NCBI GenBank assembly: GCA_031549565.1
Contig: JAVBPO010000088.1
Location: 1-64,000 of the forward strand
DNA: 64,000 bases
Reading direction: 5' to 3'
Source of the DNA: JAVBSX01 sp031549565
GTDB taxonomy: Bacteria; Planctomycetota; Planctomycetia; Pirellulales; Thermoguttaceae
The notes under the pieces are model-generated. The model worked only from the letters and a program-made list of their open reading frames with translations, did not search any database and was not told where the DNA came from. Shown one piece after another: positions 42,951 to 50,731 of the stretch. Made by a program: the position numbers and the translations under genes. How positions within the stretch are numbered: the stretch's first letter is position 1; the number at the start of each line of letters is the position of its first letter.

Positions 42951-43976
42951 ATGCCCCATCCCGATAAAGCAACCTACAAGGATTCCGGCGTCAATCTGGA
43001 AATTTACGCCGAATCGATGTCGCGGCTGCCGAAATTGGCGGCTCGCACGTTTTCGCCGCAAGTTTTGCGGCTCGACGGCGGTTTTGCCGGATTGTTTCAA
43101 CTGAATGCCGACGCGAAAAAATACGTCGATCCGGTCCTGGTCAGTTGCACCGACGGGGTCGGAACGAAACTCAAGGTCGCCTGTGCGATGAACCGGCACG
43201 AAACCGTCGGGATCGATCTGGTTGCGATGAGCGTCAACGACGCGATCTGCTGCGGGGCCAGGCCGCTCTTTTTCCTCGATTACGTCGCAATGCCGAAAGA
43301 TGATCCCGACTTGCTTGAGCAGCTCGTTTCCGGAATCTCCGACGGCTGCGTTCAGGCCGGTTGTGCTTTGCTCGGCGGGGAAACGGCGATCATGTCCGAT
43401 CTTTACCAGCCGGGCGAATACGACTTGGCCGGTTTCTGCGTCGGCGTCGCGGAAAAAAGCCGTATTCTCGACGGCAAAGCGATCCGGCCCGGCGACGTTT
43501 TGATCGGCATCGCATCCAGCGGCTTACATTCCAACGGATACAGTCTGGTCCGCAAAATCGTGTTCGAGCGAAACGGCCTGTCCGCTGAGACGTTCATTCC
43601 GGAACTGAATCGGACGGTCGGCGAAGAACTGCTGGAGCCGACGCGGATTTACGTCAAAACGGTTATCGGACTGCTCGAAAAATACGAAGCGAACGAAAAG
43701 ATCACCGGAATCGCGCACATTACCGGCGGCGGTTTGGAAGAGAATTTGAGCCGTATTATGCCGCAAGGGTTGAAAGCGGAAATTCGAAAAAATTCCTGGA
43801 AAATCCCTACGGTGTTCGACTGGCTGCAAAAACTCGGCAACGTCGATTCCGACGAGATGGACCGCGTCTTCAACCGCGGCCTCGGCCTCGTTTTGGTCGT
43901 CCGACCGGAATGCGCTGACGAAATTCACAACCAGATCGATATCGAATCATGGATCATCGGAGCAATAAGGGAATAA
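42951..43976 (+). CDS. purM: Phosphoribosylformylglycinamidine cyclo-ligase (AIR synthase)
   Basis: 341 residues from ATG 42951. It makes aminoimidazole ribotide in purine synthesis. Family features are YKDSGVNLEIYAESMSRL, the ATP/dimer segment LVSCTDGVGTKLKVA, VNDAICCGARPLFFLDYVA, ALLGGETAIM and HITGGGLEENL. The CTATCCT array occupies the place of the ribosome-binding site, which is not otherwise visible. The aroK start overlaps its 3' end. Confidence 0.93.
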   Translation: MPHPDKATYKDSGVNLEIYAESMSRLPKLAARTFSPQVLRLDGGFAGLFQLNADAKKYVDPVLVSCTDGVGTKLKVACAMNRHETVGIDLVAMSVNDAICCGARPLFFLDYVAMPKDDPDLLEQLVSGISDGCVQAGCALLGGETAIMSDLYQPGEYDLAGFCVGVAEKSRILDGKAIRPGDVLIGIASSGLHSNGYSLVRKIVFERNGLSAETFIPELNRTVGEELLEPTRIYVKTVIGLLEKYEANEKITGIAHITGGGLEENLSRIMPQGLKAEIRKNSWKIPTVFDWLQKLGNVDSDEMDRVFNRGLGLVLVVRPECADEIHNQIDIESWIIGAIRE

Positions 43977-44572
43977 GGGGAGAAGGGGAGAAGGGAGATT
44001 GCGATTCCAAATCTTCATTCTGTCCTCTGTCCTCTGTCCTCTGTCCTCTAATCCTCATCGGCTACCGCGCGACGGGGAAGACGACGCTCGCCCGGCTTTT
44101 GGCGGAGAAGTTGGGAGTTGCTTGGTACGACAGCGATGTGTTGATCGAACAGCGAGCCGGGAAGTCGATTGCCCGCATCTTTGCCGAGGACGGGGAGACC
44201 GCGTTTCGGGACACGGAAGAAAATGAAATTGCGAAAATCCTTGAAAACGCGGACCGACCGATCGTCTTGGCGACCGGCGGCGGGGCGATTTTGAGAGAAT
44301 CGATCCGCTCGCTTTTGAAACGAAAAGGGTTCGTCGTTTGGCTGACCGCGTCGAAAGAAACGATCCATCGCCGCATGAAGCAGGATGTGTCGACTGCCGA
44401 ACGTCGTCCCGATTTGACGAACCTCCCCGCCGAAGAGGAAATCGCGCATCTGCTCGAAACCCGAAGAGCGTTTTACGAAGAAACGGCCCACCTGACCGTC
44501 GATACGGAAACGAAAATAATCGAGAATCTGGTCGAGGAGATTTTCTTGCGGTACAATAACACTCCTCACTAA
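43949..44572 (+). CDS. aroK: Shikimate kinase
   Basis: 207 residues if it starts at ATG 43949, 28 bases inside purM. Walker A is GYRATGKTT, and the shikimate site includes WYDSDVLIEQRAGKSIARIF, the Arg in AFRDTEENE and VLATGGGAI. The lid is AERRPDLTN. The family normally starts just before the LILIGYR strand, about 35 residues later. The extra N-terminus is encoded by a purine-rich run and four TGTCCTC heptamers (PLSSVLCPL), so the repeat has become coding or the true start is a non-standard codon near 44040. Confidence 0.88.
   Translation: MDHRSNKGIRGEGEKGDCDSKSSFCPLSSVLCPLILIGYRATGKTTLARLLAEKLGVAWYDSDVLIEQRAGKSIARIFAEDGETAFRDTEENEIAKILENADRPIVLATGGGAILRESIRSLLKRKGFVVWLTASKETIHRRMKQDVSTAERRPDLTNLPAEEEIAHLLETRRAFYEETAHLTVDTETKIIENLVEEIFLRYNNTPH
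44021..44048. repeat. Heptamer tandem repeat, TGTCCTC x4, inside the aroK start
   Basis: Four exact units, the reverse complement of the AGAGGAC array at 14352. They are in frame with the aroK coding sequence. Confidence 0.95.
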
Positions 44573-44611
44573 AGAGCCGCACGTGAAGCGCAGCGCAACT
44601 TGCGGAACGGC
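44571..44611. repeat. Half-copy of the AAAGAGCCG repeat
   Basis: AAAGAGCCGCACGTGAAGCG followed by CAACTTGCGGAACGG. It begins at the aroK stop codon and lies before the secreted protein gene at 44647. Confidence 0.75.
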
Positions 44612-44646
44612 TTGAAGTTTCCACCCACCAATTTCCCCTCCCAAAA

Positions 44647-45738
44647 ATGCGTACACTCACTCTCGTCTTGTGTCTTTTCGTTTTCGCCCCGTCCGTTTTC
44701 GCGGCGGCCGATCTTGCCCCGATTCTCGATTCCAAAACGGGCGCCGTCGCCCGGGTCGATTTGAATCAGGTGGACATTCCGAAAATCATGGATTTTCTCA
44801 ATGGGGAACTGAAGGACATCGTGCCGCAGCTTATCCCGGACAAGGCCAAGGCGGGAGAAATTCTCCTCGCCGGCCAAGGCGGACTGACCGTTGCCGCGGC
44901 GACCGTTCAGCCGATCGTCAAAGCCGCCCGTGAAAAAGGAAAAGCGGACGAAATTTTCTTCATTCTCGACAAAGACGCCGCGGATAAACAGATGTACCCA
45001 TTTTTCGTCGTCATTCCGGCCGGCGACGAAAAACCGAAAGCGGAAGTCGACGCTCTCCGCAAGCTGCTCCTGCAAAACCAGTGCCCGATCACGTTCCAGC
45101 GGCACGGGTTCGTCTTCGGAATACCGACCCTACCGAGCTTCGCGGAGGAGGAGGAAATCATGGAGTACGTCAAAACCCGCTTCGCCAAGCCGAGCAGCGA
45201 AAAACGCCCCGAGTTCGCCGAAGCACTCAACGCCTCCAGCGGCCCGATGCTGCAAATCGTCGTCGGAAACGCGTCCGTGTTCAACGCGGAAATGGAGAGC
45301 CAACCCGAAATTCCCGCCGCAGCGTATGAGGAATACCCTGAAATGAAAGTATTCATCGAACTGGGCCAAAAATCTCAAAAGTTAGTCTCGAAAAAGATGA
45401 ACTATTTTAATGTGACGCTGGACATCAATAAACCGGAGCTTAAGAGTACTATACAGATGCAGGATGCGGCTTCCGCCAAGGAGCTTCAAGGGTACTACGA
45501 TGAAGCGAGCAAACAGATTCAGCCGATGCTCAAAAGATTCAAAGAGCAAGGAGTCGGCCCCGCGGAAGGCGCGATAATCAACATTATCTCGTTACTGACA
45601 AAATCCACTACAAATTTATCCGGTCAAGAATTGACGATGACTCTGGATTCCAAGAGTTATGCGATATTGAAAAAAGAGCTTATTCAAACGTTGGAAAAAA
45701 TGGTACCATTGCTTTTCATGACCAGAATGCAGCAATAG
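44647..45738 (+). CDS. Secreted protein, paralogue of the N-terminal half of the 16729 product
   Basis: 363 residues. The signal peptide is RTLTLVLCLFVFAPSVFA, cut before AADLAP. The segment AVARVDLNQVDIPKIMDFLN parallels VAHVDLDKIDIDQID in the protein at 16729. The later AEALNASSGPMLQIVVGNAS resembles the matching ALQAVDGSVAQFVVMPSAE. There is no DUF1559 domain here. Both genes are preceded by a copy of the AAAGAGCCG repeat. The function is unknown; the last third has more AT-rich codon use than the rest. Confidence 0.7.
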   Translation: MRTLTLVLCLFVFAPSVFAAADLAPILDSKTGAVARVDLNQVDIPKIMDFLNGELKDIVPQLIPDKAKAGEILLAGQGGLTVAAATVQPIVKAAREKGKADEIFFILDKDAADKQMYPFFVVIPAGDEKPKAEVDALRKLLLQNQCPITFQRHGFVFGIPTLPSFAEEEEIMEYVKTRFAKPSSEKRPEFAEALNASSGPMLQIVVGNASVFNAEMESQPEIPAAAYEEYPEMKVFIELGQKSQKLVSKKMNYFNVTLDINKPELKSTIQMQDAASAKELQGYYDEASKQIQPMLKRFKEQGVGPAEGAIINIISLLTKSTTNLSGQELTMTLDSKSYAILKKELIQTLEKMVPLLFMTRMQQ

Positions 45739-45764
45739 AGCCGCATGTGAAACTTGCGGAACAC
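45735..45764. repeat. Half-copy of the AAAGAGCCG repeat
   Basis: ATAGAGCCGCATGTGAAACT followed by TGCGGAACA. It overlaps the stop codon of the secreted protein and ends 14 bases before the convergent flgF stop. Confidence 0.7.
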
Positions 45765-45777
45765 TGGACGAATTTTA

Positions 45778-46557
45778 TCACGTAATGCTCAACACTTTAT
45801 TGAGCAGCCCCGCGGTCATTTCGTCCTGATTTTGCATCATTTTCGTATTCGTTTCGATCGCTCGGGTGGTTACGATCATCTCGATCATCTCCGCCGCCGG
45901 GTTGACCGTGGACAGTTCGCGGGTAAACGCTTTGACATGCCGATCCATCTGCGGAACCGCCGTTTGACCGTCCAGCGAGCGGTAGACGTTCTCGCCGAGT
46001 TTGAGCATGTTGTCGTAATCGTTCGGGTGGACCAGCGCGATATTCGTGCGAATTCCGCCCGCCTGCTGCACCGCACCGTCGTCGGTAATGTGCCAGGTCG
46101 GATCGTTCACGTCGACCATGATCGGCTGCATCTCTTCGTCGACGACCGCGTACCGCCCTTTACCGCTCTGGAGCACCAAAGCTCCGTCGGAAAGAATCTC
46201 GAAATTCCCCGCCCGGGTCAGCAGCAGTTCTCCGTTGCGCGGATCCTGGACGACGAAAAACGCTTTCCCGTCGTCGGCGATCGTCAAGTCGGTCGGATTG
46301 GTCGTCGATTCGACTTTGCCGAGCATGAACTCCGTTTTCGTTCCGACGGTAATGACGCCGCCGCTGATATCGTTGATCGTGCCGCTGCCGGGATAATCGA
46401 ATCCCTGATCGATCCGCTCGGTATGCCGGGCCATTTGCAGCGCGACTTCCCGCTTGAAGCCGGGCGTATCGACGTTCGCGATATTATTGGCAATCGTGCG
46501 CAGCTTGTATTCCTGGGAATGCGCCCCTTCCGCCGAAACATAAAGACCGTAAGACAT
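45778..46557 (-). CDS. flgF: Flagellar hook-basal body protein FlgF/FlgG type
   Basis: 259 residues. The rod-protein N-terminus ANNIANVDTPGFKREVALQM and the C-terminal heptad region LSTVNPAAEMIEMIVTTRAI form the coiled coil of rod/hook proteins. The middle AFFVVQDPRNGELLLTRAGN is typical of the FlgF/FlgG family; the length fits FlgF. AAGGAA precedes ATG 46557. It is divergent from flgC, so the two share the 260-base region between them. Confidence 0.88.
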   Translation of the reverse strand: MSYGLYVSAEGAHSQEYKLRTIANNIANVDTPGFKREVALQMARHTERIDQGFDYPGSGTINDISGGVITVGTKTEFMLGKVESTTNPTDLTIADDGKAFFVVQDPRNGELLLTRAGNFEILSDGALVLQSGKGRYAVVDEEMQPIMVDVNDPTWHITDDGAVQQAGGIRTNIALVHPNDYDNMLKLGENVYRSLDGQTAVPQMDRHVKAFTRELSTVNPAAEMIEMIVTTRAIETNTKMMQNQDEMTAGLLNKVLSIT

Positions 46558-46818
46558 GGTGATTGGTTCCTTTCAACTCCACGTTAATGCACAAACCGTG
46601 CCAAACCGTTTTCTCTTCTCGTTCGCACAGCGGTTTCCCCCCCCCCGCGAAACTTGAATCTTTCCTAAAACTTTCCCGGTAATAAACCGGCACTTTTAGC
46701 CGGTCTTCCCGCGAAAAATGCCGGTTGCGTCCGGCGGATTCTGCTCTTGACGCGTCACGGAAATTTCTTTACGATTCGCACCGTTTTTCGCATTTTCATT
46801 CAAGCAAGGAGAATTCCC

Positions 46819-47226
46819 ATGCTCAAAACGATGGACGTCAGTACCAGCGGGCTCATGGCCCAACGGATCCGAATGATGGCGATTGCCAGCAACCTGGCCA
46901 ACATCACGTCGACGCGGAACGAAAACGGCGAGCTGAAACCGTACGAGCCGCGGTTCACGATTTTTCAGACGGTCAACGAGATGGGCCCGAACGGTTCCGC
47001 AGGGGTCGCCGTCAAAGAGATCGTCCGGGACGACATCGCGCCGCAGCGGGTCTTCAGTCCGAAGCATCCCGACGCCGACGCGGACGGATACATTCATTTA
47101 CCGAACATCAACATGATGACTGAGTTCACCGACGCGATCGAGTCGTCCCGCTCCTACGAAGCGAACCTCGGTGCCATGGAAATCACCAAGTCGATGTTGA
47201 ATCAAACGTTAAGAATCATTACTTAG
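46819..47226 (+). CDS. flgC: Flagellar basal-body rod protein FlgC
   Basis: 135 residues from ATG 46819, with AAGGAG upstream. The family start DVSTSGLMAQRIRMMAIASN and LANITSTRNENGELKPYEPR is followed by the C-terminal MTEFTDAIESSRSYEANLGA. It forms part of the proximal rod. FlgB, normally encoded just upstream, is not present in the 260 bases before it. fliE follows in the same direction across a repeat-filled gap. Confidence 0.92.
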   Translation: MLKTMDVSTSGLMAQRIRMMAIASNLANITSTRNENGELKPYEPRFTIFQTVNEMGPNGSAGVAVKEIVRDDIAPQRVFSPKHPDADADGYIHLPNINMMTEFTDAIESSRSYEANLGAMEITKSMLNQTLRIIT

Positions 47227-47338
47227 AGGACAGATGACAGAGGACAGAGGACAGACGACAGGATTTTTGATTCGCGATTTTCCTGCTTCCTCTTTTCTCT
47301 ATCTCCTGTCTTCTTCCTGTCCTCTGTCCTCTGTCCTC
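47225..47338. repeat. Inverted pair of heptamer arrays between flgC and fliE
   Basis: AGAGGAC-type units x5 at 47225-47259 (two with one change) and TGTCCTC x3 at 47318-47338, separated by 58 bases of pyrimidine-rich spacer without a gene. The right array ends six bases before the fliE ATG. It could form a large hairpin in the operon message. Confidence 0.9.
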
Positions 47339-47344
47339 TACTCC

Positions 47345-47692
47345 ATGGACTCCCTACACGGTCTCAACGGTCTTTACAGTGGTTTAACTTCGACGACGGG
47401 TTTGCCGAAGCGGTTCGGGGATACGATCTCGATGGATCCCGATGCGCCCATGACGCCGGCGGAGGAGAAGCGGGTCTCGTTCCGGGATCTGCTGCTCGGC
47501 TCCATCGGTGAAGTGAACATGTTGCAGCAGAACGCGGACAAAGCGGTCGAGGTGCTCATGACCGGCGGCGAAATCGGCTCCGCCGAGGTGCTCACTGCCG
47601 TCCAAAAAGCCGACATCGCGTTCAAAATGATGATGCAAATCCGCAACAAACTCGTCGGAGCGTACCAGGAAATACAAAACATAAGAGTATAA
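47345..47692 (+). CDS. fliE: Flagellar hook-basal body complex protein FliE
   Basis: 115 residues from ATG 47345. The C-terminal half (SFRDLLLGSIGEVNMLQQNA, AVEVLMTGG, AVQKADIAFKMMMQIRNKLV) and the final AYQEIQNIRV are characteristic of FliE, the link between MS ring and rod. The ribosome-binding site is replaced by the TGTCCTC array. The frame is open further upstream through the repeats, but family alignment supports MDSLHG. Confidence 0.92.
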   Translation: MDSLHGLNGLYSGLTSTTGLPKRFGDTISMDPDAPMTPAEEKRVSFRDLLLGSIGEVNMLQQNADKAVEVLMTGGEIGSAEVLTAVQKADIAFKMMMQIRNKLVGAYQEIQNIRV

Positions 47693-47697
47693 CCCCA

Positions 47698-47737
47698 TTT
47701 AGCCGGTACTCCGCGAATTTAGCCGGTACTCCGCGAA
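47698..47737. repeat. 20-bp unit in two exact direct copies
   Basis: TTTAGCCGGTACTCCGCGAA twice in a row, between the fliE stop and the AAATAAG array. A similar TTTTAGCCGGTCTTCCCGCG lies at about 46697. Confidence 0.9.
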
Positions 47738-47739
47738 CG

Positions 47740-47764
47740 AAATAAGAAATAAGAAATAAGAAAT
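47740..47764. repeat. Heptamer array, AAATAAG x3.6, left border of the four-helix-bundle gene
   Basis: Three exact AAATAAG units plus AAAT. It ends seven bases before ATG 47772. The reverse complement borders the other side at 48156-48182. Confidence 0.95.
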
Positions 47765-47771
47765 CAATCAA

Positions 47772-48134
47772 ATGAATGATACGGATTTTGCGAAAAAAAG
47801 CTATGCATTTGCCGTTCGGGTCATTAATTTGGCGAAGTGGTTGCAAAACAATCGGGAATTCATCTTGTGCAAGCAAGTGATCCGTTCGGGAACCGCGGTC
47901 GGAGCATTGATTCGTGAAGCGGAATTCGCGGAAAGCAACGCGGACTATATTCACAAATTACATATCGCGTTGAAAGAAGCGAACGAAACAGCCTATTGGC
48001 TTTTTTTGTTGAAAGACACCGGTTTCATCAAGGAAAACATGTACGAAAGTATGGATAAGGATTGCCAGGAATTGATTCGACTTCTCGTGTCCTCATTGAA
48101 AACGCTAAAACAAAAAAAAGAAACCAGACGCTAG
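47772..48134 (+). CDS. Four-helix-bundle protein (S23/IVP-like family)
   Basis: 120 residues. DFAKKSYAFAVRVINLAKWL, then ILCKQVIRSGTAVGALIREA, the signature RSGTSVGANxxEA-like turn, and EANETAYWLFLLKDTGFI are typical of the small four-helix-bundle family first seen in 23S rRNA intervening sequences and related to the Avd accessory proteins of diversity-generating retroelements. It has no flagellar role known to me. It interrupts the flagellar operon between fliE and fliF and is bracketed by inverted heptamer arrays. Confidence 0.9.
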   Translation: MNDTDFAKKSYAFAVRVINLAKWLQNNREFILCKQVIRSGTAVGALIREAEFAESNADYIHKLHIALKEANETAYWLFLLKDTGFIKENMYESMDKDCQELIRLLVSSLKTLKQKKETRR

Positions 48135-48155
48135 AATAAATATCGCACTGAATAT

Positions 48156-48182
48156 TATTTCTTATTTCTTATTTCTTATTTA
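48156..48182. repeat. Heptamer array, CTTATTT x3.9, right border of the four-helix-bundle gene
   Basis: The reverse complement of the AAATAAG array at 47740. It ends 11 bases before the fliF ATG. Confidence 0.95.
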
Positions 48183-48193
48183 AAATCCTCTCC

Positions 48194-49885
48194 ATGGACC
48201 AGCTTAAGAACTTCTACGCCCAACTCAAGGATTTATTCCTCGGCATGACGCCGGGCAATCGGATCACCGTCGCGTTGCTTCTGGCGGGACTCCTGCTCAG
48301 TGTCGCCTTTTTGTTCATCAGCCTCCCCGCTTCGGAAGGGAAATACGTCCCGGCATTCGGGGGCAAGTTCTTCGATCAGTCGCAACAGATTACCGTTTCC
48401 GCGGCGCTGGCGAAAGCGAACTTATCCGATTACGACTGGAAAGAAGGAAAGCTAATCGTCCCGAAAAACGAAGTGAACAAATACATCGGCGCGATTACGG
48501 AAGCGAAAGCTGTCGTCGGACTCGGAGATCATCAGTTGCAGGCGATCGATAAAATGGGAGCTTATGAGACGCGGTTAATGATCGAGAAAAGATCGACCGC
48601 CGCGAAACAACAAGAGCTCAGGACCGTTCTGATGAATTGGAGCTGGATTCGCGAGGCATCCGTAATTACCAATGAACGTTCCGAACGAGATCGCAATCTG
48701 TACGACAAAAAATCCGTTCCCTCCGTCGCAGTGACCGTTTGGCCGCACAACCGGGAAGAGATCAACGAGGAGCAACGCAGTGCGATTACCGCCGTCGTCA
48801 AAACGTCGTTCGGCATCACGGATCTCAATGATATCACGATCACCGATGGAAACACATGGGCCAGCTTTTATGGATCCGACGACAAAATTCGAGGCGGTGC
48901 CAGGACTTACGAGGATATGCAACGGCACTACCAGGACGAGTGGGACAAGAAGATCAAGGAGCATTTCGCGGACATCAGCGGTTTGCGTGTCAGTACTGTC
49001 GTCAAGCTCAACGACTCGCTCGGACGTACAGTCCATGATGTCAGGCACGATCGACCGACTGCGGTTTCGGTGCGGGAACGCACGACGGATCTCGACAAAA
49101 AAGATCGTGACATCGCCGGTCGCCCCGGTTTGACACCGCAACTGGGATTGCCTGTCCCGAACCCGCAGGCTCAAGTCATCCAAGGCAGCAGCGTCAAGGA
49201 AACGACGGAAGAAACCGAACGCAACATGGCGCTTCAAGGAGAAGAAGGACAAAGCCGTATCGCCGGATTGACACCGAAAACAATCACGGCGTCTTTGCGG
49301 GTTCCGATCAGTTACTTCAAAAAAGTTTGGATCGAGCGCAATACCAAGCCGGGCGAGCCGACGCCGGAGCCGACCGATGCCGACATCGCATCGATTCAGG
49401 TCGAAATACTCGCGAGTATCCGCAAATCGACTGCGAAACTCATGGAAACCTTGCGGCCGTCGGATATGCCTGACACCACACAAATGGTCGACGTCGAACC
49501 TTATGACGATTTCCGTCCGGCAATCGATGAGAAGCCGACGCTTGCTCAGATGGTTATGGCGTGGCTTGGCATCAACTGGGAAACGCTTTCGCTTCTCGCC
49601 CTGGTGCTCGTCGGCATGGGCGTACTCTGGAGCATGACGCGGGTTCGCCAGCCGGAGCCGATCGTCATTTACGAAGCCGCCCAGCTCCCGATGGAAGAGG
49701 TTCCGATGACCGACGAGGAAATCGCCGCCCAGGAAGCGGAAGAAGGGATCAAGCGGTCGCTCGAACCGTTCAGCAAATCGATCATCTCCCTGCAAAGCGA
49801 AGTCGCCGACCTCGTTACGGAAAACCCCGACGCCGCCGCCAGCGTTTTGAGACAGTGGATCGGAAACGTGGCATTCCAGGAATGA
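48194..49885 (+). CDS. fliF: Flagellar MS-ring protein FliF
   Basis: 563 residues. The first membrane segment is ITVALLLAGLLLSVAFLFIS, and the second is NWETLSLLALVLVGMGVLWS near residue 460. Between them lies the ring-building region (EASVITNERSERDRNLYDKK, PSVAVTVWP). The cytoplasmic tail ends ENPDAAASVLRQWIGNVAFQ, the expected FliG-binding motif. The sequence is divergent from proteobacterial FliF but keeps the order of domains. A heptamer array begins exactly at the stop codon. Confidence 0.9.
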   Translation: MDQLKNFYAQLKDLFLGMTPGNRITVALLLAGLLLSVAFLFISLPASEGKYVPAFGGKFFDQSQQITVSAALAKANLSDYDWKEGKLIVPKNEVNKYIGAITEAKAVVGLGDHQLQAIDKMGAYETRLMIEKRSTAAKQQELRTVLMNWSWIREASVITNERSERDRNLYDKKSVPSVAVTVWPHNREEINEEQRSAITAVVKTSFGITDLNDITITDGNTWASFYGSDDKIRGGARTYEDMQRHYQDEWDKKIKEHFADISGLRVSTVVKLNDSLGRTVHDVRHDRPTAVSVRERTTDLDKKDRDIAGRPGLTPQLGLPVPNPQAQVIQGSSVKETTEETERNMALQGEEGQSRIAGLTPKTITASLRVPISYFKKVWIERNTKPGEPTPEPTDADIASIQVEILASIRKSTAKLMETLRPSDMPDTTQMVDVEPYDDFRPAIDEKPTLAQMVMAWLGINWETLSLLALVLVGMGVLWSMTRVRQPEPIVIYEAAQLPMEEVPMTDEEIAAQEAEEGIKRSLEPFSKSIISLQSEVADLVTENPDAAASVLRQWIGNVAFQE

Positions 49886-49948
49886 ATTCCAAATTCCAAA
49901 TTCCAAATTACGAATGAAAAGTAATTCGTAATTAGTAATTCGTAATTC
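49885..49948. repeat. Two heptamer arrays, AATTCCA x3.6 and GTAATTC x4
   Basis: AATTCCA units occupy 49885-49909 and GTAATTC units (one ending in A) occupy 49921-49948. They fill the entire gap between fliF and the next start codon at 49955. Confidence 0.95.
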
Positions 49949-49954
49949 AATACC

Positions 49955-50731
49955 GTGTTTGGTCGCAAAAAAAAGAACGACAAGGATACGCCCGCACTGA
50001 CGCCGGTGGAGTTGTCCGAGAAGATCGGGCAGCAGGCGGGGTTGTTGCCGGATGAAATGTACAAACTGCTCGATTCGCTCGAGCGGGTCGAAAAGAATCG
50101 CAAGATTATCCGACGCAAAGCGGTCAAGGAAAAAATCGTCGGGAAAAAACAGATCGACCTGCAAGCGGCGGTCGATTTCGCGAAAGAGCGGATCGAAGAA
50201 AACAAAAGACGTGAAGACACGCTAAGGCGGATCCATAAACGAAAACTGCTCAAGTATTTCGAGGTCGAAAGTCGTGACGTCATCGAAGATACGGAATACC
50301 CGAAAAAACTTTCCCCGTACGATATCGGCAAATCGATCGAAACCGCGAAAAAGCGGCTGATCGAGGAAGAAAAGCAGAAAGAAGCCGACCAGCCGATCCA
50401 TCGCAAGACGGAAATTCTCCTCGAAGCGCTGGACCGGACGAAAATCAACGAAGCGGCTCGTGTCGCACATAAAATCGCGCAACGTCAAAACCATATCGGA
50501 CTCCTTTCGCTGGAGGAAGCGGAGCGGCTCGCGAAACTGCCGCCGGAGGAACGGGAAGAACTCGATCCGGAAATCGAAGATCAAATCGAAATCGCCCGAT
50601 CGCTGCACGCTTTCGCGCGACACCAGAACACGATCGTCGATGACGCCGCCAACGTCGTCGACGAAGACGTCGATGCCGCCGCCAGCGTCGTCCGCCAATG
50701 GGTCGGAACAATTCATGAAGAGAACAAGTAG
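49955..50731 (+). CDS. Unknown protein with a FliF-like FliG-binding tail
   Basis: 258 residues starting at GTG 49955. It is highly charged and helical, mostly coiled coil (RRKAVKEKIVGKKQIDLQAA, KKRLIEEEKQKEADQP), with no membrane segment. The C-terminus DAAASVVRQWVGTIHEENK nearly copies the FliF tail DAAASVLRQWIGNVAFQE. It lies between fliF and fliG, so it very likely binds FliG at the same site as FliF. In position it replaces nothing known; FliH-like features are not obvious. Adapter or competitor of the MS ring is my inference. Confidence 0.75.
   Translation: MFGRKKKNDKDTPALTPVELSEKIGQQAGLLPDEMYKLLDSLERVEKNRKIIRRKAVKEKIVGKKQIDLQAAVDFAKERIEENKRREDTLRRIHKRKLLKYFEVESRDVIEDTEYPKKLSPYDIGKSIETAKKRLIEEEKQKEADQPIHRKTEILLEALDRTKINEAARVAHKIAQRQNHIGLLSLEEAERLAKLPPEEREELDPEIEDQIEIARSLHAFARHQNTIVDDAANVVDEDVDAAASVVRQWVGTIHEENK

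Noticed and set aside
48575..50164. A 529-codon minus-strand frame across fliF and the next gene
   Set aside because: It is antisense to fliF and spans the repeat arrays; it has no recognisable protein features.
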